Below are positions 46,391 to 56,883 of a stretch of 64,000 nt of DNA, piece by piece. Under the pieces are notes generated by a model. That model ran no database searches. It saw nothing but the letters and a program-made list of their open reading frames with translations, and had not been told where the DNA came from. The DNA lies in contig NZ_JAKWJS010000002.1 in the NCBI RefSeq assembly GCF_022761115.1, positions 434,001 to 498,000 of the forward strand. The letters run 5' to 3'. Both the position numbers and the translations under genes were made by a program. How positions within the stretch are numbered: the first letter of the stretch is position 1; the number at the start of each line of letters is the position of its first letter. Origin of the DNA: Dyella sp. RRB7 (GTDB lineage Bacteria; Pseudomonadota; Gammaproteobacteria; Xanthomonadales; Rhodanobacteraceae).

Positions 46391-46465
46391 TGGTGGGTGC
46401 TGTAGGGATCGAACCTACGACCCTCGCCTTGTAAGGGCGACGCTCTACCGCTGAGCTAAGCACCC
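46391..46465 (-). tRNA. tRNA-Val (TAC)
   Basis: 75-nt cloverleaf with CCA, anticodon loop CTTACAA gives TAC. It begins 20 bp after the hupB stop, so it is probably transcribed with hupB. Confidence 0.97.
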
Positions 46466-46485
46466 AAAACTAAGCAAGTAGCCGC

Positions 46486-46758
46486 TTAGTTTAGGGCATC
46501 CTTGAGGGTCTTGCCAGCCTTGAATGCCGGAACCTTCGAGGCCTTGATCTTGATCGTCTCATTGGTGCGCGGGTTGCGGCCGGTACGGGCAGCGCGCTTG
46601 CGCACGGTGAAGGTGCCAAAGCCCACCACCGACACATCGTCACCCTTCTTCAGCGCCTTCTGCACGGTCTCGAAGAAAGCTTCGAGAGCACGGCCGGCGT
46701 CAGCCTTGGTGAGTTCGGCCTTTTCGGCAATGGCATTGATCAGATCGGTTTTATTCAT
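46486..46758 (-). CDS. hupB: DNA-binding protein HU
   Basis: A 90-residue HU protein of normal length: [17 protein letters not shown] start, [18 protein letters not shown] arm with the DNA-contacting Arg-Asn-Pro, and the C-terminal [14 protein letters not shown]. It bends and compacts DNA. It follows lon, as in many gammaproteobacteria, and is followed by two tRNAs and ppiD. A candidate promoter is at 46901-46929. Confidence 0.97.
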   Translation of the reverse strand: MNKTDLINAIAEKAELTKADAGRALEAFFETVQKALKKGDDVSVVGFGTFTVRKRAARTGRNPRTNETIKIKASKVPAFKAGKTLKDALN

Positions 46759-46900
46759 TGAGACACTCCCTTAAACGGTTATGCAGCCCGCGTGGTCAGT
46801 CTGGGACTGGACGACGCCCTTTGATGACTGGCCATCGAGGCGCCGCCAAGCAACCCCGCATCACTGCGCATCGTGCTCGGCGTCAGGCTGCGGTGCCGCC

Positions 46901-46929
46901 TTTATACCAGTGCCCCCCAGGGTCCGCAA
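46901..46929 (-). promoter_or_regulatory. Candidate promoter of hupB
   Basis: On the minus strand TTGCGG and TATAAA with 17 bp between; about 140 bp upstream of the start codon, giving a long leader. Confidence 0.4.
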
Positions 46930-47038
46930 TGACAAGCAATACCAAGGGTTCGCGCGGTTCAGCATGGTTCGCGAACGCTTGCAAAGTGTGTGCTGAAACG
47001 CTAAGCGGACACGTGCCAAACAATGCGACACGCCCATG

Positions 47039-47066
47039 AAAAACGGGCGGATGTCCGCCCGTTTTT
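47039..47066 (-). terminator. Terminator of lon
   Basis: An 11-bp stem AAAACGGGCGG/CCGCCCGTTTT with an ATGT loop. On the minus strand it comes 20 bp after the lon stop and is followed by a T-run. Confidence 0.9.
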
Positions 47067-47085
47067 CGGTGACGCCCGTCACGAA

Positions 47086-49593
47086 TCAGTGAGGTCGCGT
47101 GTACGACTCCTGCGAGTCGTCCTGTGCGTCGTCCAGTGGCGCATCGACCTTGGGCTTGCTGTTGCCATCGGTCGCCTGCAGCGGCTGCAGCGGACGCTCC
47201 AGCGCGATGTCCAGCACTTCGTCGATCCAGCGTACCGGGTGGATGTCGAGCGAACCGGTGATGTTGTCCGGGATGTCCGCAAGATCCTTCTTGTTCTCTT
47301 CCGGAATGATCACGGTGGTGATGCCGCCGCGATGGGCCGCCAGCAGCTTCTCCTTGAGGCCACCGATCGGCAGCACGCGACCACGCAGGGTGATCTCGCC
47401 GGTCATCGCCACCTCGGAACGCACCGGCACCTTGGTCAGCGCCGACACCAGCGCGGTGCCCATGGCGATGCCCGCACTGGGGCCATCCTTGGGCGTGGCG
47501 CCTTCCGGCACGTGGATATGGATGTCGAACTTCTGGTGGAACTCCGGATCGATGCCCAGGCGATCGGCCCGCGCGCGCACCACCGACAACGCCGCCTGGA
47601 TCGATTCCTTCATCACGTCGCCGAGCTGTCCGGTATTGACCAGTCGTCCCTTGCCCGGCACCACGGAGGCCTCGATGCTCAGCAGGTCGCCGCCCACTTG
47701 CGTCCACGCCAGGCCGGTGACAAGGCCCACTTCGTTCTGCAGTTCCTTGCGGCCGAAATCGAAGCGGCGAACGCCCAGATAGTGCTCCAGGTTCTCCGAG
47801 GTCACCTTGACGGCCTTTTTCGCCTTGGCCGTCTTTACGGCCGTAGCAGCCTTCTTGGGATCGACCTTCTTCTTGCTTACCTGGGCCAGCGTCAGCTCCT
47901 TCACCACCTTGCGGCAGATCTTCGAGATTTCACGCTCGAGGTTGCGCACACCCGATTCGCGCGTGTAGTAGCGCACGATGTCACGGATGGCCTCACCGTC
48001 GACGCTCAGCTCCTCCGGCTTCAGGCCATTGGCCTTGAGCTGCTTGGGCAACAGGTACTTCAGCGCAATGCCCAGCTTCTCGTCCTCGGTGTAACCCGGG
48101 ATGCGGATCACTTCCATGCGGTCCAGCAGCGGGCCGGGAATATTGAGCGAGTTGGCGGTGGCGATCCACATCACCTCGGAGAGGTCCAGGTCGACCTCGA
48201 GGTAATGGTCGTTGAAGGTGTGGTTCTGTTCCGGATCGAGCACTTCCAGCAGCGCCGACGACGGGTCGCCGCGGAAGTCCATCGACATCTTGTCGATTTC
48301 GTCCAGCACGAACAGCGGGTTCTTGGTGCCGACCTTGTTGAGGTTCTGCACGATGCGGCCCGGCATGGAACCGATGTAGGTGCGGCGATGGCCGCGAATC
48401 TCGGCCTCGTCGCGCACGCCACCCAGGCTCATGCGGACAAATTTGCGGTTGGTCGCCTTGGCGATGGACTGACCCAGCGAGGTCTTGCCCACGCCCGGCG
48501 GACCGACCAGGCACAGGATAGGGCCGCGCATGGTATTCACGCGCTGCTGCACGGCGAGGTATTCAAGGATGCGCTCCTTGACCTTCTCCAGGCCGAAGTG
48601 GTCGGCATCGAGCACTTCCTGCGCCAGCTGGAGATCCTTGCGGACCTTGCTGCGCTTCTTCCACGGCACGCCCACCAGCCAGTCCAGGTAGTTGCGCACC
48701 ACCGTGGCCTCGGCCGACATCGGCGACATCTGGCGCAGCTTGCCGAATTCCTGGCGCGCCTTGGCCAGCACGGCCTTGGGCATGCCGGCCGCTTCGATCT
48801 TCTTCTGCAGCTCTTCGATTTCGTTCGGGCCTTCCTCGCTCTCGCCGAGCTCCTTCTGGATGGCCTTCATCTGCTCGTTGAGGTAGTACTCGCGCTGGCT
48901 CTTTTCCATCTGCGACTTGACGCGGCCGCGGATGCGCTTTTCCACCTGCTGCAGATCCATTTCGCCATCGACCAGCCCGATCAGCAGCTCCAGGCGTTCG
49001 CCGACGTCAGCGGTTTCCAGCACCTTCTGCTTGTCGGCCATGCGCACGGAAAGATGCGCCGCGATGGAATCGGCCACGCGCGACGGATCGTCGATGCCCG
49101 ACAGCGTCGCCAGCACTTCCGGCGGCAGCTTGCGGCTCTGCTTGACCAACTGCTCGAACAGCGAGACCAGCGTGCGCGACACCACGTCGAGCTCGCGCTC
49201 CTTGTTGCTGTAGACGGGCTCGATCACGCGGGACGTCGCCATCAGCATGCCGCCGTCTTCGGTGTAGTTTTCGATCGCCACGCGCGACTGGCCCTCGACC
49301 AGCACCTTGACGGTGCCATCGGGAAGCTTGAGCAGCTGCAGCACGCCGGCGACGGTGCCGATCTGGTGCAGGTCGCTGATCGCCGGATCGTCGATGTCCG
49401 GGCTCTTCTGCGCCACCAGCAGGATCTGGCGCTCGCCTTCCATCGCGCGCTCCAGCGCACGCATGGACTTGTCACGCCCGACGAACAACGGGATGACCAT
49501 GTGCGGGTAGACCACCACGTCACGCAGCGGCAGCACCGGCAAGGCGTCCAGCACGGCTCCGGTAGCCTGGGGATTGGGGGCGTTCTTTGCCAT
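47086..49593 (-). CDS. lon: ATP-dependent protease Lon
   Basis: An 835-residue Lon. N-terminal substrate domain ([20 protein letters not shown]), AAA+ module with Walker [12 protein letters not shown], and C-terminal protease with the Ser-Lys dyad: Ser near residue 705 in [10 protein letters not shown] and Lys about 43 residues later in [12 protein letters not shown]. Between the AAA+ and protease parts is a Lys/Ala-rich insertion of about 20-25 residues ([19 protein letters not shown]) absent from E. coli Lon, and the C-terminus has an acidic tail. ATG at 49593 starts the family N-terminus. It degrades misfolded and regulatory proteins. Downstream of clpX, upstream of hupB. Confidence 0.97.
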   Translation of the reverse strand: MAKNAPNPQATGAVLDALPVLPLRDVVVYPHMVIPLFVGRDKSMRALERAMEGERQILLVAQKSPDIDDPAISDLHQIGTVAGVLQLLKLPDGTVKVLVEGQSRVAIENYTEDGGMLMATSRVIEPVYSNKERELDVVSRTLVSLFEQLVKQSRKLPPEVLATLSGIDDPSRVADSIAAHLSVRMADKQKVLETADVGERLELLIGLVDGEMDLQQVEKRIRGRVKSQMEKSQREYYLNEQMKAIQKELGESEEGPNEIEELQKKIEAAGMPKAVLAKARQEFGKLRQMSPMSAEATVVRNYLDWLVGVPWKKRSKVRKDLQLAQEVLDADHFGLEKVKERILEYLAVQQRVNTMRGPILCLVGPPGVGKTSLGQSIAKATNRKFVRMSLGGVRDEAEIRGHRRTYIGSMPGRIVQNLNKVGTKNPLFVLDEIDKMSMDFRGDPSSALLEVLDPEQNHTFNDHYLEVDLDLSEVMWIATANSLNIPGPLLDRMEVIRIPGYTEDEKLGIALKYLLPKQLKANGLKPEELSVDGEAIRDIVRYYTRESGVRNLEREISKICRKVVKELTLAQVSKKKVDPKKAATAVKTAKAKKAVKVTSENLEHYLGVRRFDFGRKELQNEVGLVTGLAWTQVGGDLLSIEASVVPGKGRLVNTGQLGDVMKESIQAALSVVRARADRLGIDPEFHQKFDIHIHVPEGATPKDGPSAGIAMGTALVSALTKVPVRSEVAMTGEITLRGRVLPIGGLKEKLLAAHRGGITTVIIPEENKKDLADIPDNITGSLDIHPVRWIDEVLDIALERPLQPLQATDGNSKPKVDAPLDDAQDDSQESYTRPH

Positions 49594-49711
49594 CGAAGAG
49601 AATCTCTCAGGATGAATGTCGTGTCGGCCTCGACACTGCGCCGGGGCCATCTGTACGTCAAGTGGTGGCACGCGGGCGCACTCACAAGTGCATGACAAAC
49701 CACGCAAACGA

Positions 49712-49740
49712 AATGGCCCCGGCAATTCGCCGAGGCCATT
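49712..49740 (-). terminator. Weak terminator-like hairpin after clpX
   Basis: A 12-bp stem (AATGGCCCCGGC with GCCGAGGCCATT) with one mismatch and a 5-nt loop, followed on the minus strand by TTTCGTTTG. It may separate clpX from lon only partly. Confidence 0.5.
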
Positions 49741-49770
49741 CGACCAACGCTTGTTGCGCCGTGGTTGCGA

Positions 49771-51066
49771 TCAGGCGGCGTCGCCGCCCTCGCCCGCCGC
49801 GCGCGGCTGCTTGAGATTGCCGCGGTAGATCAGGTACGGCTCAGCCTGGCCCTCGATGACGGCGTCATCGACCACGACCTTGCTGACGTGCTCCAGCGAC
49901 GGCAGTTCGTACATGGTTTCCAGCAGCACCTGCTCGAGGATGGTGCGCAGGCCGCGGGCGCCGGTCTTGCGCTTGAGCGCCTTGCGGGCGATGGCCTGCA
50001 ACGCCTCCGGGCGGAATTCCAGCTCCACGCCTTCCATCTCGAACAACTTCTTGAACTGCTTGGTCACGGCATTGCGCGGCTCGGTAAGGATCTTCACCAG
50101 CGCGGGCTCGTCCAGCTCGTCGAGCGTGGCGACCACCGGCAGGCGGCCGACGAACTCGGGAATCAGGCCATAACGCACCAGATCTGCCGGCTCCACGTCG
50201 GCCAGCACCTTGCCCAGGTTTTCCCTGCGCTCCTTGCTGCGCACCTCGGCCGAGAAGCCGATGCCGGTGGTCTCGGAACGCTGCTGGATGACCTTTTCCA
50301 GGCCAGCGAACGCGCCACCGCAGATGAACAGGATGTTCTTGGTGTCGACCTGCAGGAATTCCTGCTGCGGATGCTTGCGGCCGCCCTGCGGCGGCACCGA
50401 AGCCAGCGTGCCTTCGATGAGCTTGAGCAGCGCCTGCTGCACGCCTTCGCCGGACACGTCGCGGGTGATCGACGGGTTCTCGCTCTTGCGCGAGATCTTG
50501 TCGATTTCGTCGATGTAGACGATGCCCGACTGCGCCTTGTCGACGTCGTAGTCGCACTTCTGCAGCAGCTTCTGGATGATGTTTTCCACATCCTCGCCCA
50601 CGTAGCCAGCCTCGGTGAGGGTGGTGGCATCGGCGATGGTGAACGGCACGTTGAGCAGGCGCGCCAGCGTTTCGGCCAGCAGCGTCTTGCCCGAACCGGT
50701 GGGACCGATCAGCAGGATGTTGGACTTGCCCAGCTCGACGTCGTCGCTCTTGGAACGCGATTCCATGCGCTTGTAGTGGTTGTACACGGCCACCGCCAGC
50801 GCCTTCTTGGCGCGGGTCTGGCCGACCACGTACTGGTCGAGCGTCTCCATGATCTCGCGGGGCTTGGGCAGCTGGCTGCGCCCGGAGGCGGCCTTTTCCT
50901 CCAGCTCCTCGCGGATGATGTCGTTGCAAAGCTCTACGCATTCATCGCAGATGAACACGGAAGGACCCGCGATCAGCTTGCGCACTTCATGCTGGCTCTT
51001 GCCGCAGAAGGAGCAGTAGAGAATCTTGCCGCCGTCGTTGGAACGGCCCTGCCGCTCGTCGCTCAT
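49771..51066 (-). CDS. clpX: ClpX, ATP-dependent unfoldase subunit
   Basis: A 431-residue ClpX. N-terminal zinc-binding domain (CSFCGKS ... [10 protein letters not shown]), AAA+ domain with [11 protein letters not shown] and VYIDEIDKI, sensor 2 in the C-terminal [12 protein letters not shown], and pore/IGF-type loops for ClpP docking (IGFSAEVR). It unfolds tagged substrates and feeds them to ClpP. Encoded 105 bp downstream of clpP, with a strong hairpin between them. Confidence 0.97.
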   Translation of the reverse strand: MSDERQGRSNDGGKILYCSFCGKSQHEVRKLIAGPSVFICDECVELCNDIIREELEEKAASGRSQLPKPREIMETLDQYVVGQTRAKKALAVAVYNHYKRMESRSKSDDVELGKSNILLIGPTGSGKTLLAETLARLLNVPFTIADATTLTEAGYVGEDVENIIQKLLQKCDYDVDKAQSGIVYIDEIDKISRKSENPSITRDVSGEGVQQALLKLIEGTLASVPPQGGRKHPQQEFLQVDTKNILFICGGAFAGLEKVIQQRSETTGIGFSAEVRSKERRENLGKVLADVEPADLVRYGLIPEFVGRLPVVATLDELDEPALVKILTEPRNAVTKQFKKLFEMEGVELEFRPEALQAIARKALKRKTGARGLRTILEQVLLETMYELPSLEHVSKVVVDDAVIEGQAEPYLIYRGNLKQPRAAGEGGDAA

Positions 51067-51109
51067 GCTTTCATCCTGCTGATAAATCGATTGCGGTTTG
51101 AGAATAGCA

Positions 51110-51145
51110 CAGCGTTCCGCGTCTGCAGCGAGACGCGGAACGCTG
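51110..51145 (-). terminator. Strong intercistronic hairpin between clpP and clpX
   Basis: A perfect 15-bp stem (51110-51124 with 51131-51145) and 6-nt loop without a proper T-run. It could reduce read-through, protect the clpP mRNA end or favour processing. Confidence 0.5.
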
Positions 51146-51171
51146 GCAAAGCTCGGGCCAAATGCCTGAAA

Positions 51172-51801
51172 TCAGGCAGATTTCACCGTTTCGACGGCAC
51201 GACGATCGAGCACCTGGTCGATCAGGCCGTATTCTTTTGCGGCCTCGGCGCTCATGAAGCGGTCACGCTCCATGTCCCGCTCGATCTTTTCGAGGGGCTG
51301 GCCGGTGTGCTGCACGTAGATGTCGTTCAGGCGGCGACGCAGGTACAGGATTTCCTGGGCCTGGATTTCGATGTCGGTGGCCTGGCCGCGGGCGCCGCCC
51401 GAGGGCTGGTGGATCATCACGCGCGAGTTGGGCAACGAGTAGCGCTTGCCCTTGGCGCCGGCCATCAGCAGCAGCGACGCGGCGCTGCAGGCCTGGCCGA
51501 TGCACATGGTGCTGACGTCGGGCTTGATGAACTGCATGGTGTCGTAAATCGCCAGCCCGGCGGTAACGGCGCCGCCCGGGCTGTTGATGTACAGATGAAT
51601 GTCCTTGTCCGGGTTCTCCGATTCAAGGAACAGCATCTGCGCGACCAGCAGGTTCGCCACCTGATCGTTCACCTCGCCCACGAGGAAGATCACGCGCTCC
51701 TTCAGGAGGCGCGAGTAGATGTCGTACGAGCGCTCGCCGCGGGCGGTCTGCTCGACGACGATCGGTACCAGGTTGAGGTTCTGGATCGGGTCCATAGCCA
51801 T
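51172..51801 (-). CDS. clpP: ClpP protease subunit
   Basis: A 209-residue ClpP with the catalytic triad: Ser106 in GQACSAAS, His131 in VMIHQPSGG and an Asp near residue 180. It forms the tetradecameric proteolytic chamber used by ClpX. ATG at 51801 has GGAGAG eight bases upstream; an in-frame ATG two codons later is possible. It follows tig by 37 bp. Confidence 0.97.
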   Translation of the reverse strand: MAMDPIQNLNLVPIVVEQTARGERSYDIYSRLLKERVIFLVGEVNDQVANLLVAQMLFLESENPDKDIHLYINSPGGAVTAGLAIYDTMQFIKPDVSTMCIGQACSAASLLLMAGAKGKRYSLPNSRVMIHQPSGGARGQATDIEIQAQEILYLRRRLNDIYVQHTGQPLEKIERDMERDRFMSAEAAKEYGLIDQVLDRRAVETVKSA

Positions 51802-51838
51802 GCTTGTCGCTCTCCGGTTGATTGGCCTGAAGGATGCC

Positions 51839-53131
51839 TCAGGCGCTGACCGGGCGCATCACTTCGTCGAAGCCCAGGTTCTGCACGGTGGTGCTGGCGT
51901 GATCCGCCACCCACTCGGCTACCTGGTCTTCCATCACGCGGTTCTGCAGCCCAGACATCAACTGGGGGTCGCGGTTGTACAGTTCAATGACCTTCTCCGG
52001 CTCCTCGTAGGTCGAGGCGATGGCGGCCAGCTGCTCGGCCACGCGGCTGCGGTCGATCACCAGCGCCTGCTTGCGGGCGATCTCCCCCATCAGCAGACCG
52101 GCGATGACGCGCTTGCGCGCGATCGGGGTGGCGGCCTCGACCAGCTGCGGCGGCACCTGCTGGCCACGCGGCACGCTGCCCTGGGCCAGGTTGTGGGCCT
52201 CGGACTGCACCATCACGTTCGGCACATCCAGCTCCGGGTGGGCGTTGGCGAGCTTCTCGGCCACTTCGGACTTCAGGCGGGCCATCAGGGTGGCCTTCAG
52301 TTCGCGCTCGAGGTTGGCGCGCACTTCCTTGCGGAACTTCTCCAGGTCGCCGTCGACGATGCCGAACAGCTGGGCGAACTCGCTGTTCACTTCCGGCAGC
52401 TTCGGCTCCTGCACCTTGATGATCTTGAAGTGGCTCTGGGCGGTCTTGCCGGCTAGATTTTCATTGCGGAAGTCGGCCGGGAATTCGACGTCTGCGTCGA
52501 ATTCCTCGTCCGCCTTGCGGCCGGTGAGGACGTCGTCCAGCGCCTTGAACAGGTTGCCCGAGCCCAGCACGCTGCCGGCACGCTCCAGGCCTTCGGCCGG
52601 GAAACGATAGTCGCCGGCCTGCGCCGAGTACTCGAACATCACGAAATCACCCTCGGCCGAGGCGCGCTCGACCGGGTCGAAGCTACGGCGCTGGGCGCGC
52701 AGGGTTTCGATCATCTTTTCGATGTCGGCGTCGGTCACTTCGGCCACCGGACGGGTGACCTCAAGCTTGGCGACATCGATTTCCGGGAACTCCGGCATGA
52801 TCTCGAAGGTGGCGGTATAGGCGATTTCGCCGTCTTCCGGGCGACCGGTGGTGTTGATCGACGGGTTGGCGATAGGACGCAGCTTTTCCTGCTCCACCGC
52901 CTCGCGCAGCGTGCTGCCGATCAGGTCGGAAAGCACTTCGCCGCGCACCTGATCACCGAAACGCTGCTGGATCACCGCAGTCGGCACCTTGCCCGGACGG
53001 AAGCCCTTCAGGCGCACCGTGCGCCCCATCTCGGCGATGCGTGCGCTTACCTGCGTCTCGAAGCGCTCCGCGGGAAACTTCACCGTGAGCTTGCGCTCGA
53101 GCTTGCCGACGTTTTCAACCGAAACCTGCAT
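51839..53131 (-). CDS. tig: Trigger factor, ribosome-associated chaperone
   Basis: A 430-residue trigger factor. The ribosome-binding signature in the N-domain is [10 protein letters not shown] (G-F-R-P-G-K), then a FKBP-like isomerase domain (about 150-245, [15 protein letters not shown]) and the C-terminal helical arms. It shields nascent chains at the exit tunnel. The ATG at 53131 has AGGAG five bases upstream. First protein gene of tig-clpP-clpX-lon-hupB; a tRNA-Leu precedes it. Confidence 0.97.
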   Translation of the reverse strand: MQVSVENVGKLERKLTVKFPAERFETQVSARIAEMGRTVRLKGFRPGKVPTAVIQQRFGDQVRGEVLSDLIGSTLREAVEQEKLRPIANPSINTTGRPEDGEIAYTATFEIMPEFPEIDVAKLEVTRPVAEVTDADIEKMIETLRAQRRSFDPVERASAEGDFVMFEYSAQAGDYRFPAEGLERAGSVLGSGNLFKALDDVLTGRKADEEFDADVEFPADFRNENLAGKTAQSHFKIIKVQEPKLPEVNSEFAQLFGIVDGDLEKFRKEVRANLERELKATLMARLKSEVAEKLANAHPELDVPNVMVQSEAHNLAQGSVPRGQQVPPQLVEAATPIARKRVIAGLLMGEIARKQALVIDRSRVAEQLAAIASTYEEPEKVIELYNRDPQLMSGLQNRVMEDQVAEWVADHASTTVQNLGFDEVMRPVSA

Positions 53132-53207
53132 GACGTCTCCTGGAGTACCTGAAAGTGCGCCCGTCAAGGCGCATGGCGGCCCCCGGCCGCCAGCAATAAC
53201 AAAGGGA

Positions 53208-53292
53208 TGGTGCGAAAGGCGGGACTCGAACCCGCACGGTTTTACCCGCTGGAACCTAAATCCAGTGCGTCTACCAATTCCGCCACTTTCGC
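53208..53292 (-). tRNA. tRNA-Leu (TAG)
   Basis: 85-nt class II tRNA with CCA on the minus strand. Anticodon stem CTGGA/TCCAG with loop TTTAGGT gives TAG. It lies just upstream of tig in the same direction. Confidence 0.97.
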
Positions 53293-53533
53293 ATCAGAAC
53301 AACTTGTGAGGGGTTTCCGCAAGCACCGGATTTGCAAGGGAATAGATGGGCGATACGCACCATCATGACCCTCCCCGCCAGCTTCCGGGCACTCCACCCT
53401 AAGTCGATGATTCCCTTACACGAAAGCGGGTCATTTTACGGTTCGCAGCAGTGACAACACAAGCGGGGCGAGGCCGGGCTCCGAAGCGTCTCCAGCCTTC
53501 CGCGACGGAGGGTGCGTCCCGGGTCAGTGGTTT

Positions 53534-55480
53534 TTACAGTTCACGCAGGATACGGAAGCCGACCCGGCCACTGCGCACGCTGGCGTCCGCCCCCTGGCGA
53601 TAGGCGGAACGCACCTGTTCGGGCGAACTGCCCCAGGAACCGCCACGCACCACGCGCACGCCGCAACCGGGGTTGACCCAGGCGCTGCCGTCACGCGGGG
53701 CGCGCAGGTAGCTGTCGTGCCAGCAGTCCTGCACCCATTCGGAGACATTGCCATCGATGTCGTACAGGCCGAACGGGTTGGGCGCGAAGCTCATCGCCGG
53801 GGCCGGCCCCCAATAGCCATCGCGGTATCCCGCGAAGGCGTTGCTCCAGCGGCGACCGCTGGGCGAGCGGTCGCCGCTGCCGGTGAGGTTTTCCAGCTTG
53901 GACGGCGGGGTGCCGTCGCCCCACCAGTAACGCGTGGTGGTGCCGCCGCGCAGGGCGTATTCGAATTCGGCCTCGCTGGGCAACCGATAGGTCTTGCCGG
54001 TGCGCTGGCTGAGCCACTCCGCGTAGGCCTTGGCGTCGTTCCACGAGATATTGACCACCGGCAGGCGTTCGTCCGCTGGCCGGCCGGCATAGTCGGTCTG
54101 CCAGCTCGCGCTGGGATCGTCGCGCATGGCCCCCGTGCCTTCGTCGTAGATGCTGGCGCCCCCCAGCTTCACCGAGTCGGGCTGGTACCCACTGGCCCGG
54201 ACAAACTCGCGGAACTGTCCCACCGTGATCGAGGTGCGCGCCAGCGCGAAGCCCTTGGTGATCGTTACTTCATGCTGCGGCGTCTCGGCGTCCTGCCGCC
54301 CGCGCTCGCCATCGGGCGCGCCCATCTGGAAGCTGCCGGTGGGCACCACCACCATCGCCGGGGTTTGCCCCGGCATGTCCACGAAGCGGTCGGTGAACAC
54401 CTGCCCTGGCTTGTAGCTCGCATACAGGCGGGCGTTGGTCAGGCGCTCGCCGAAATCCGCCAGGCCGGCCAGGTCGGGGCTGATGCCCTTGGCCTGCTCC
54501 GCCAGTTGCTGCGCCAGCGCGAGGTTGCCGGCATCGAGCGCCGAGCGCGCCTGCGCCAGCACGCCTGCCGCACGGGCCTGTCGCATGCCATCGACGCGCG
54601 TGCGCACATCGCGCAGCGCCTGCGAATCGGCGAGCACGGTTGCCGCCTCGGCCACGGCCTGGTCGGCGCCCTTGAAATCGTTCTGCGCCACCGCAGCCAG
54701 CGCCCGATCGAGCACGGCGCGCTGCACCTGCAACACGCCCTGCTCCGCCACCGCGTTGTCTGGATCCAGCTTCTGCACCTGACGGTAGAGCTCCAGCGCG
54801 TTGTTGCCCGCGGGCTGGTCCACATTGCCCTGCTGCAACAACCCGGCCGCCTTGGCCAGCAACGGCCGCACCTGCGCGAGCGTCTTCAGCTTCGCCTGGA
54901 GCTGGGCCACGTCATCATTGGAATCAGGGATGGTCTTGAGTGCCTCCAGCAGGCCGTCGGCGGAATCGGCATCGCCTACGGCGATATCCTGGTTGATCTC
55001 GGCCACCAGCCGCGCGCGCACTTCGTACAGGCCCTGGGCGGCACGACGGCTATCGGGCTTGTCCTTCAGCGCCTGCTGGTAGAGCGCCGCGGCGCTGTTT
55101 TCATCGCCAGCCAACTGACCGGCGTGCAACGCCTTGCCGGCGCGCGCGAGCAAGGCCTCGACTTCCGGCGTATCGGCACTCAACTGCTCCGGCAGGCTGG
55201 TGTTCTTCTTGCCCAGCCGGGACACGATGACGTCCGTGGGCGCCAGCGTCAGCGGTGGGCCGGCATCGATCTCGGTGAGTCCGACCGGCGTGGCTGCGCC
55301 AGTCCCTGGCGAGAGCGCGGTGATCGGGCCGAGATTCATCGCAGGACGGGAGGTCACCGCCGACGGCTCGACATGAAACACCCGCGGAAAGAAGTGATAA
55401 ACCAGCGCCAGCCCCAGCACGGCCACGCCGACAGCTCCACCCATGGCGCGCTGGCGACTCACGGTTTCCTTGCTCGGCAT
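53534..55480 (-). CDS. FGE/SUMF1-domain protein with membrane anchor and repeat region
   Basis: A 648-residue protein. One membrane span near residues 14-30, then an alanine/leucine-rich helical region with TPR-like repeats (about 100-380: GNNALELYRQVQKLDPDN and similar), then a formylglycine-generating-enzyme fold (about 390-648): MVVVPTGSFQMGA, LPVVNISWNDAKAYAEWLS, YRLPSEAEFEYAL and VVRGGSWGSS. The copper-binding Cys pair of true FGE (in the segment after RGGSW) is absent, so sulfatase activation is unlikely; such domains often bind ligands or serve in envelope complexes. The ATG at 55480 starts just before the span. Divergent from rnd. Confidence 0.8.
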   Translation of the reverse strand: MPSKETVSRQRAMGGAVGVAVLGLALVYHFFPRVFHVEPSAVTSRPAMNLGPITALSPGTGAATPVGLTEIDAGPPLTLAPTDVIVSRLGKKNTSLPEQLSADTPEVEALLARAGKALHAGQLAGDENSAAALYQQALKDKPDSRRAAQGLYEVRARLVAEINQDIAVGDADSADGLLEALKTIPDSNDDVAQLQAKLKTLAQVRPLLAKAAGLLQQGNVDQPAGNNALELYRQVQKLDPDNAVAEQGVLQVQRAVLDRALAAVAQNDFKGADQAVAEAATVLADSQALRDVRTRVDGMRQARAAGVLAQARSALDAGNLALAQQLAEQAKGISPDLAGLADFGERLTNARLYASYKPGQVFTDRFVDMPGQTPAMVVVPTGSFQMGAPDGERGRQDAETPQHEVTITKGFALARTSITVGQFREFVRASGYQPDSVKLGGASIYDEGTGAMRDDPSASWQTDYAGRPADERLPVVNISWNDAKAYAEWLSQRTGKTYRLPSEAEFEYALRGGTTTRYWWGDGTPPSKLENLTGSGDRSPSGRRWSNAFAGYRDGYWGPAPAMSFAPNPFGLYDIDGNVSEWVQDCWHDSYLRAPRDGSAWVNPGCGVRVVRGGSWGSSPEQVRSAYRQGADASVRSGRVGFRILREL

Positions 55481-55584
55481 GTTGGGCGTCCTTGGGCGGC
55501 CTGTTATGGTGCGCGGATAACCATAGGCACAAACCGATGTCAGGACAATGCGCGATCGCGCAACCTGCGTCATCAGGAATACGC

Positions 55585-56703
55585 ATGCAACCAAACTCCG
55601 CCCTTGCCCCCGACGCCGCATGGATCGACCACCGCGACGCCTTGCAGGAATGGCTGGCGGCGCTACCCGCTGACGCGGCGCTCGGCTTCGATACCGAATT
55701 CATGCGCCGGAACACGTTCTATCCGCAGCTGGCACTGATCCAGCTGGGATGGAACGGTCGCTACGCCCTGGTCGACCCGGTGGCCTTCGACATTGGCGAC
55801 AGCCTGCAGCCATTGATCGGCGCCGGCGATGCGGTGACCGTCATGCACAGCGCCAGCGAAGACCTCGAGGCGCTCTCGCCACTGCTGCCGCATGGGCCGC
55901 ACCATCTGTTCGACACCCAGATCGCCGCCGCCTTCGTCGGCATGGGACTGGGCCTGAGCTATCGCGCCCTGGTGGCGGAGCTGGCGGGCGCCGAACTGGA
56001 CAAGGGCGAGACGCGCTCGGACTGGTTGCAGCGTCCGCTCACCGCATCGCAGCTCGCCTATGCCACGCTCGACGTGGTCTATCTCAAGCCAGTGCACGAG
56101 CAACTGGCCGAACGCCTGGCACAGCGTGACCGCACCGCCTGGCATGCCGAGGACTGCGAGCGCCTCAAGCAACGCGCCTGCTACCGCGAGGGCGACCCGC
56201 AGCCGCAACGCGCCTTTCGCAGCGCCGCCGATTGGCGACCGGAACAGCGTGCACTGCTGCGCCGCGTGCTGCTGTGGCGCGATCACGCGGCGCGTACGCT
56301 CGACCGGCCACGCCCCTGGCTACTCGAAGACGCCGCCGTGATGAGCCTGGCGCAACAGCCGCCAGCCTCCGCCAGCGAACTGGAACAGCGCACGCGTGGC
56401 CAGCGCGCGCTGCGCTCGCCGCAGCGTAGCGAGCTGCTGGACCTCCTGCGTCGCCCCGTCGATGCCGACGAAGTGGCGGCCACCGCGGCCATCCCCGAAT
56501 CGCCGCAAGGCGACGCCAAGAAGGCGCTGGCCGCCATGAAAGACTGCGTCGACGCGCGCGCCGTCGCGCTGGACCTTCCGCCGGGCCTGCTGTGCCCCCG
56601 CAAGGCGCTGGAGGAATACGTGGTCACCGCGCAATGGCCCGAATTCCTCGAAGGATGGCGCCGCGATGTGCTGCACGACGAACTGGCCCGGTTGCTGCCC
56701 TAG
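55585..56703 (+). CDS. rnd: Ribonuclease D
   Basis: A 372-residue 3'-5' exoribonuclease. DEDD catalytic residues are in LGFDTEF (Asp36, Glu38), HSASEDLEAL, FDTQIAAAF and YATLDVVYL. One or two HRDC domains follow (about 210-370). It trims tRNA 3' ends. It precedes a tRNA gene on the same strand. The ATG at 55585 gives the expected N-terminus. Confidence 0.95.
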   Translation: MQPNSALAPDAAWIDHRDALQEWLAALPADAALGFDTEFMRRNTFYPQLALIQLGWNGRYALVDPVAFDIGDSLQPLIGAGDAVTVMHSASEDLEALSPLLPHGPHHLFDTQIAAAFVGMGLGLSYRALVAELAGAELDKGETRSDWLQRPLTASQLAYATLDVVYLKPVHEQLAERLAQRDRTAWHAEDCERLKQRACYREGDPQPQRAFRSAADWRPEQRALLRRVLLWRDHAARTLDRPRPWLLEDAAVMSLAQQPPASASELEQRTRGQRALRSPQRSELLDLLRRPVDADEVAATAAIPESPQGDAKKALAAMKDCVDARAVALDLPPGLLCPRKALEEYVVTAQWPEFLEGWRRDVLHDELARLLP

Positions 56704-56723
56704 CAGCGGCTAATCCCAGGGGC

Positions 56724-56753
56724 TTGGCGAAGGCCGAATCACGCTGGTAATAT
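56724..56753 (+). promoter_or_regulatory. Promoter of tRNA-Ala(CGC)
   Basis: TTGGCG and TAATAT with 18 bp between, 13 bp before the tRNA start, with a GC-rich discriminator. Confidence 0.6.
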
Positions 56754-56766
56754 CTCGCGCTCCTGT

Positions 56767-56842
<76 letters not shown>

Positions 56843-56848
56843 CTATTC

Positions 56849-56883
56849 AGCGCCCAATCGTTCTCGGTTGGGCGCTTTCTTTT
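56849..56883 (+). terminator. Terminator of tRNA-Ala(CGC)
   Basis: A 9-bp stem AGCGCCCAA/TTGGGCGCT with a 10-nt loop and a T-rich tail, 6 bp past the tRNA. Confidence 0.85.

Larger units (their letters stand above)
46759..47085. other. Gene-free region between lon and hupB
   Basis: 327 bp without a credible gene. It holds the hupB leader and candidate promoter and, at its lon side, the lon terminator. No repeats or RNA motif were recognised in the middle. Confidence 0.7.

Noticed and set aside
47023-49695. An 890-codon open frame antisense to lon
   Set aside because: Same effect of GC-rich codon usage; rich in His, Gln, Arg and Leu without domains, while lon on the other strand is certain.
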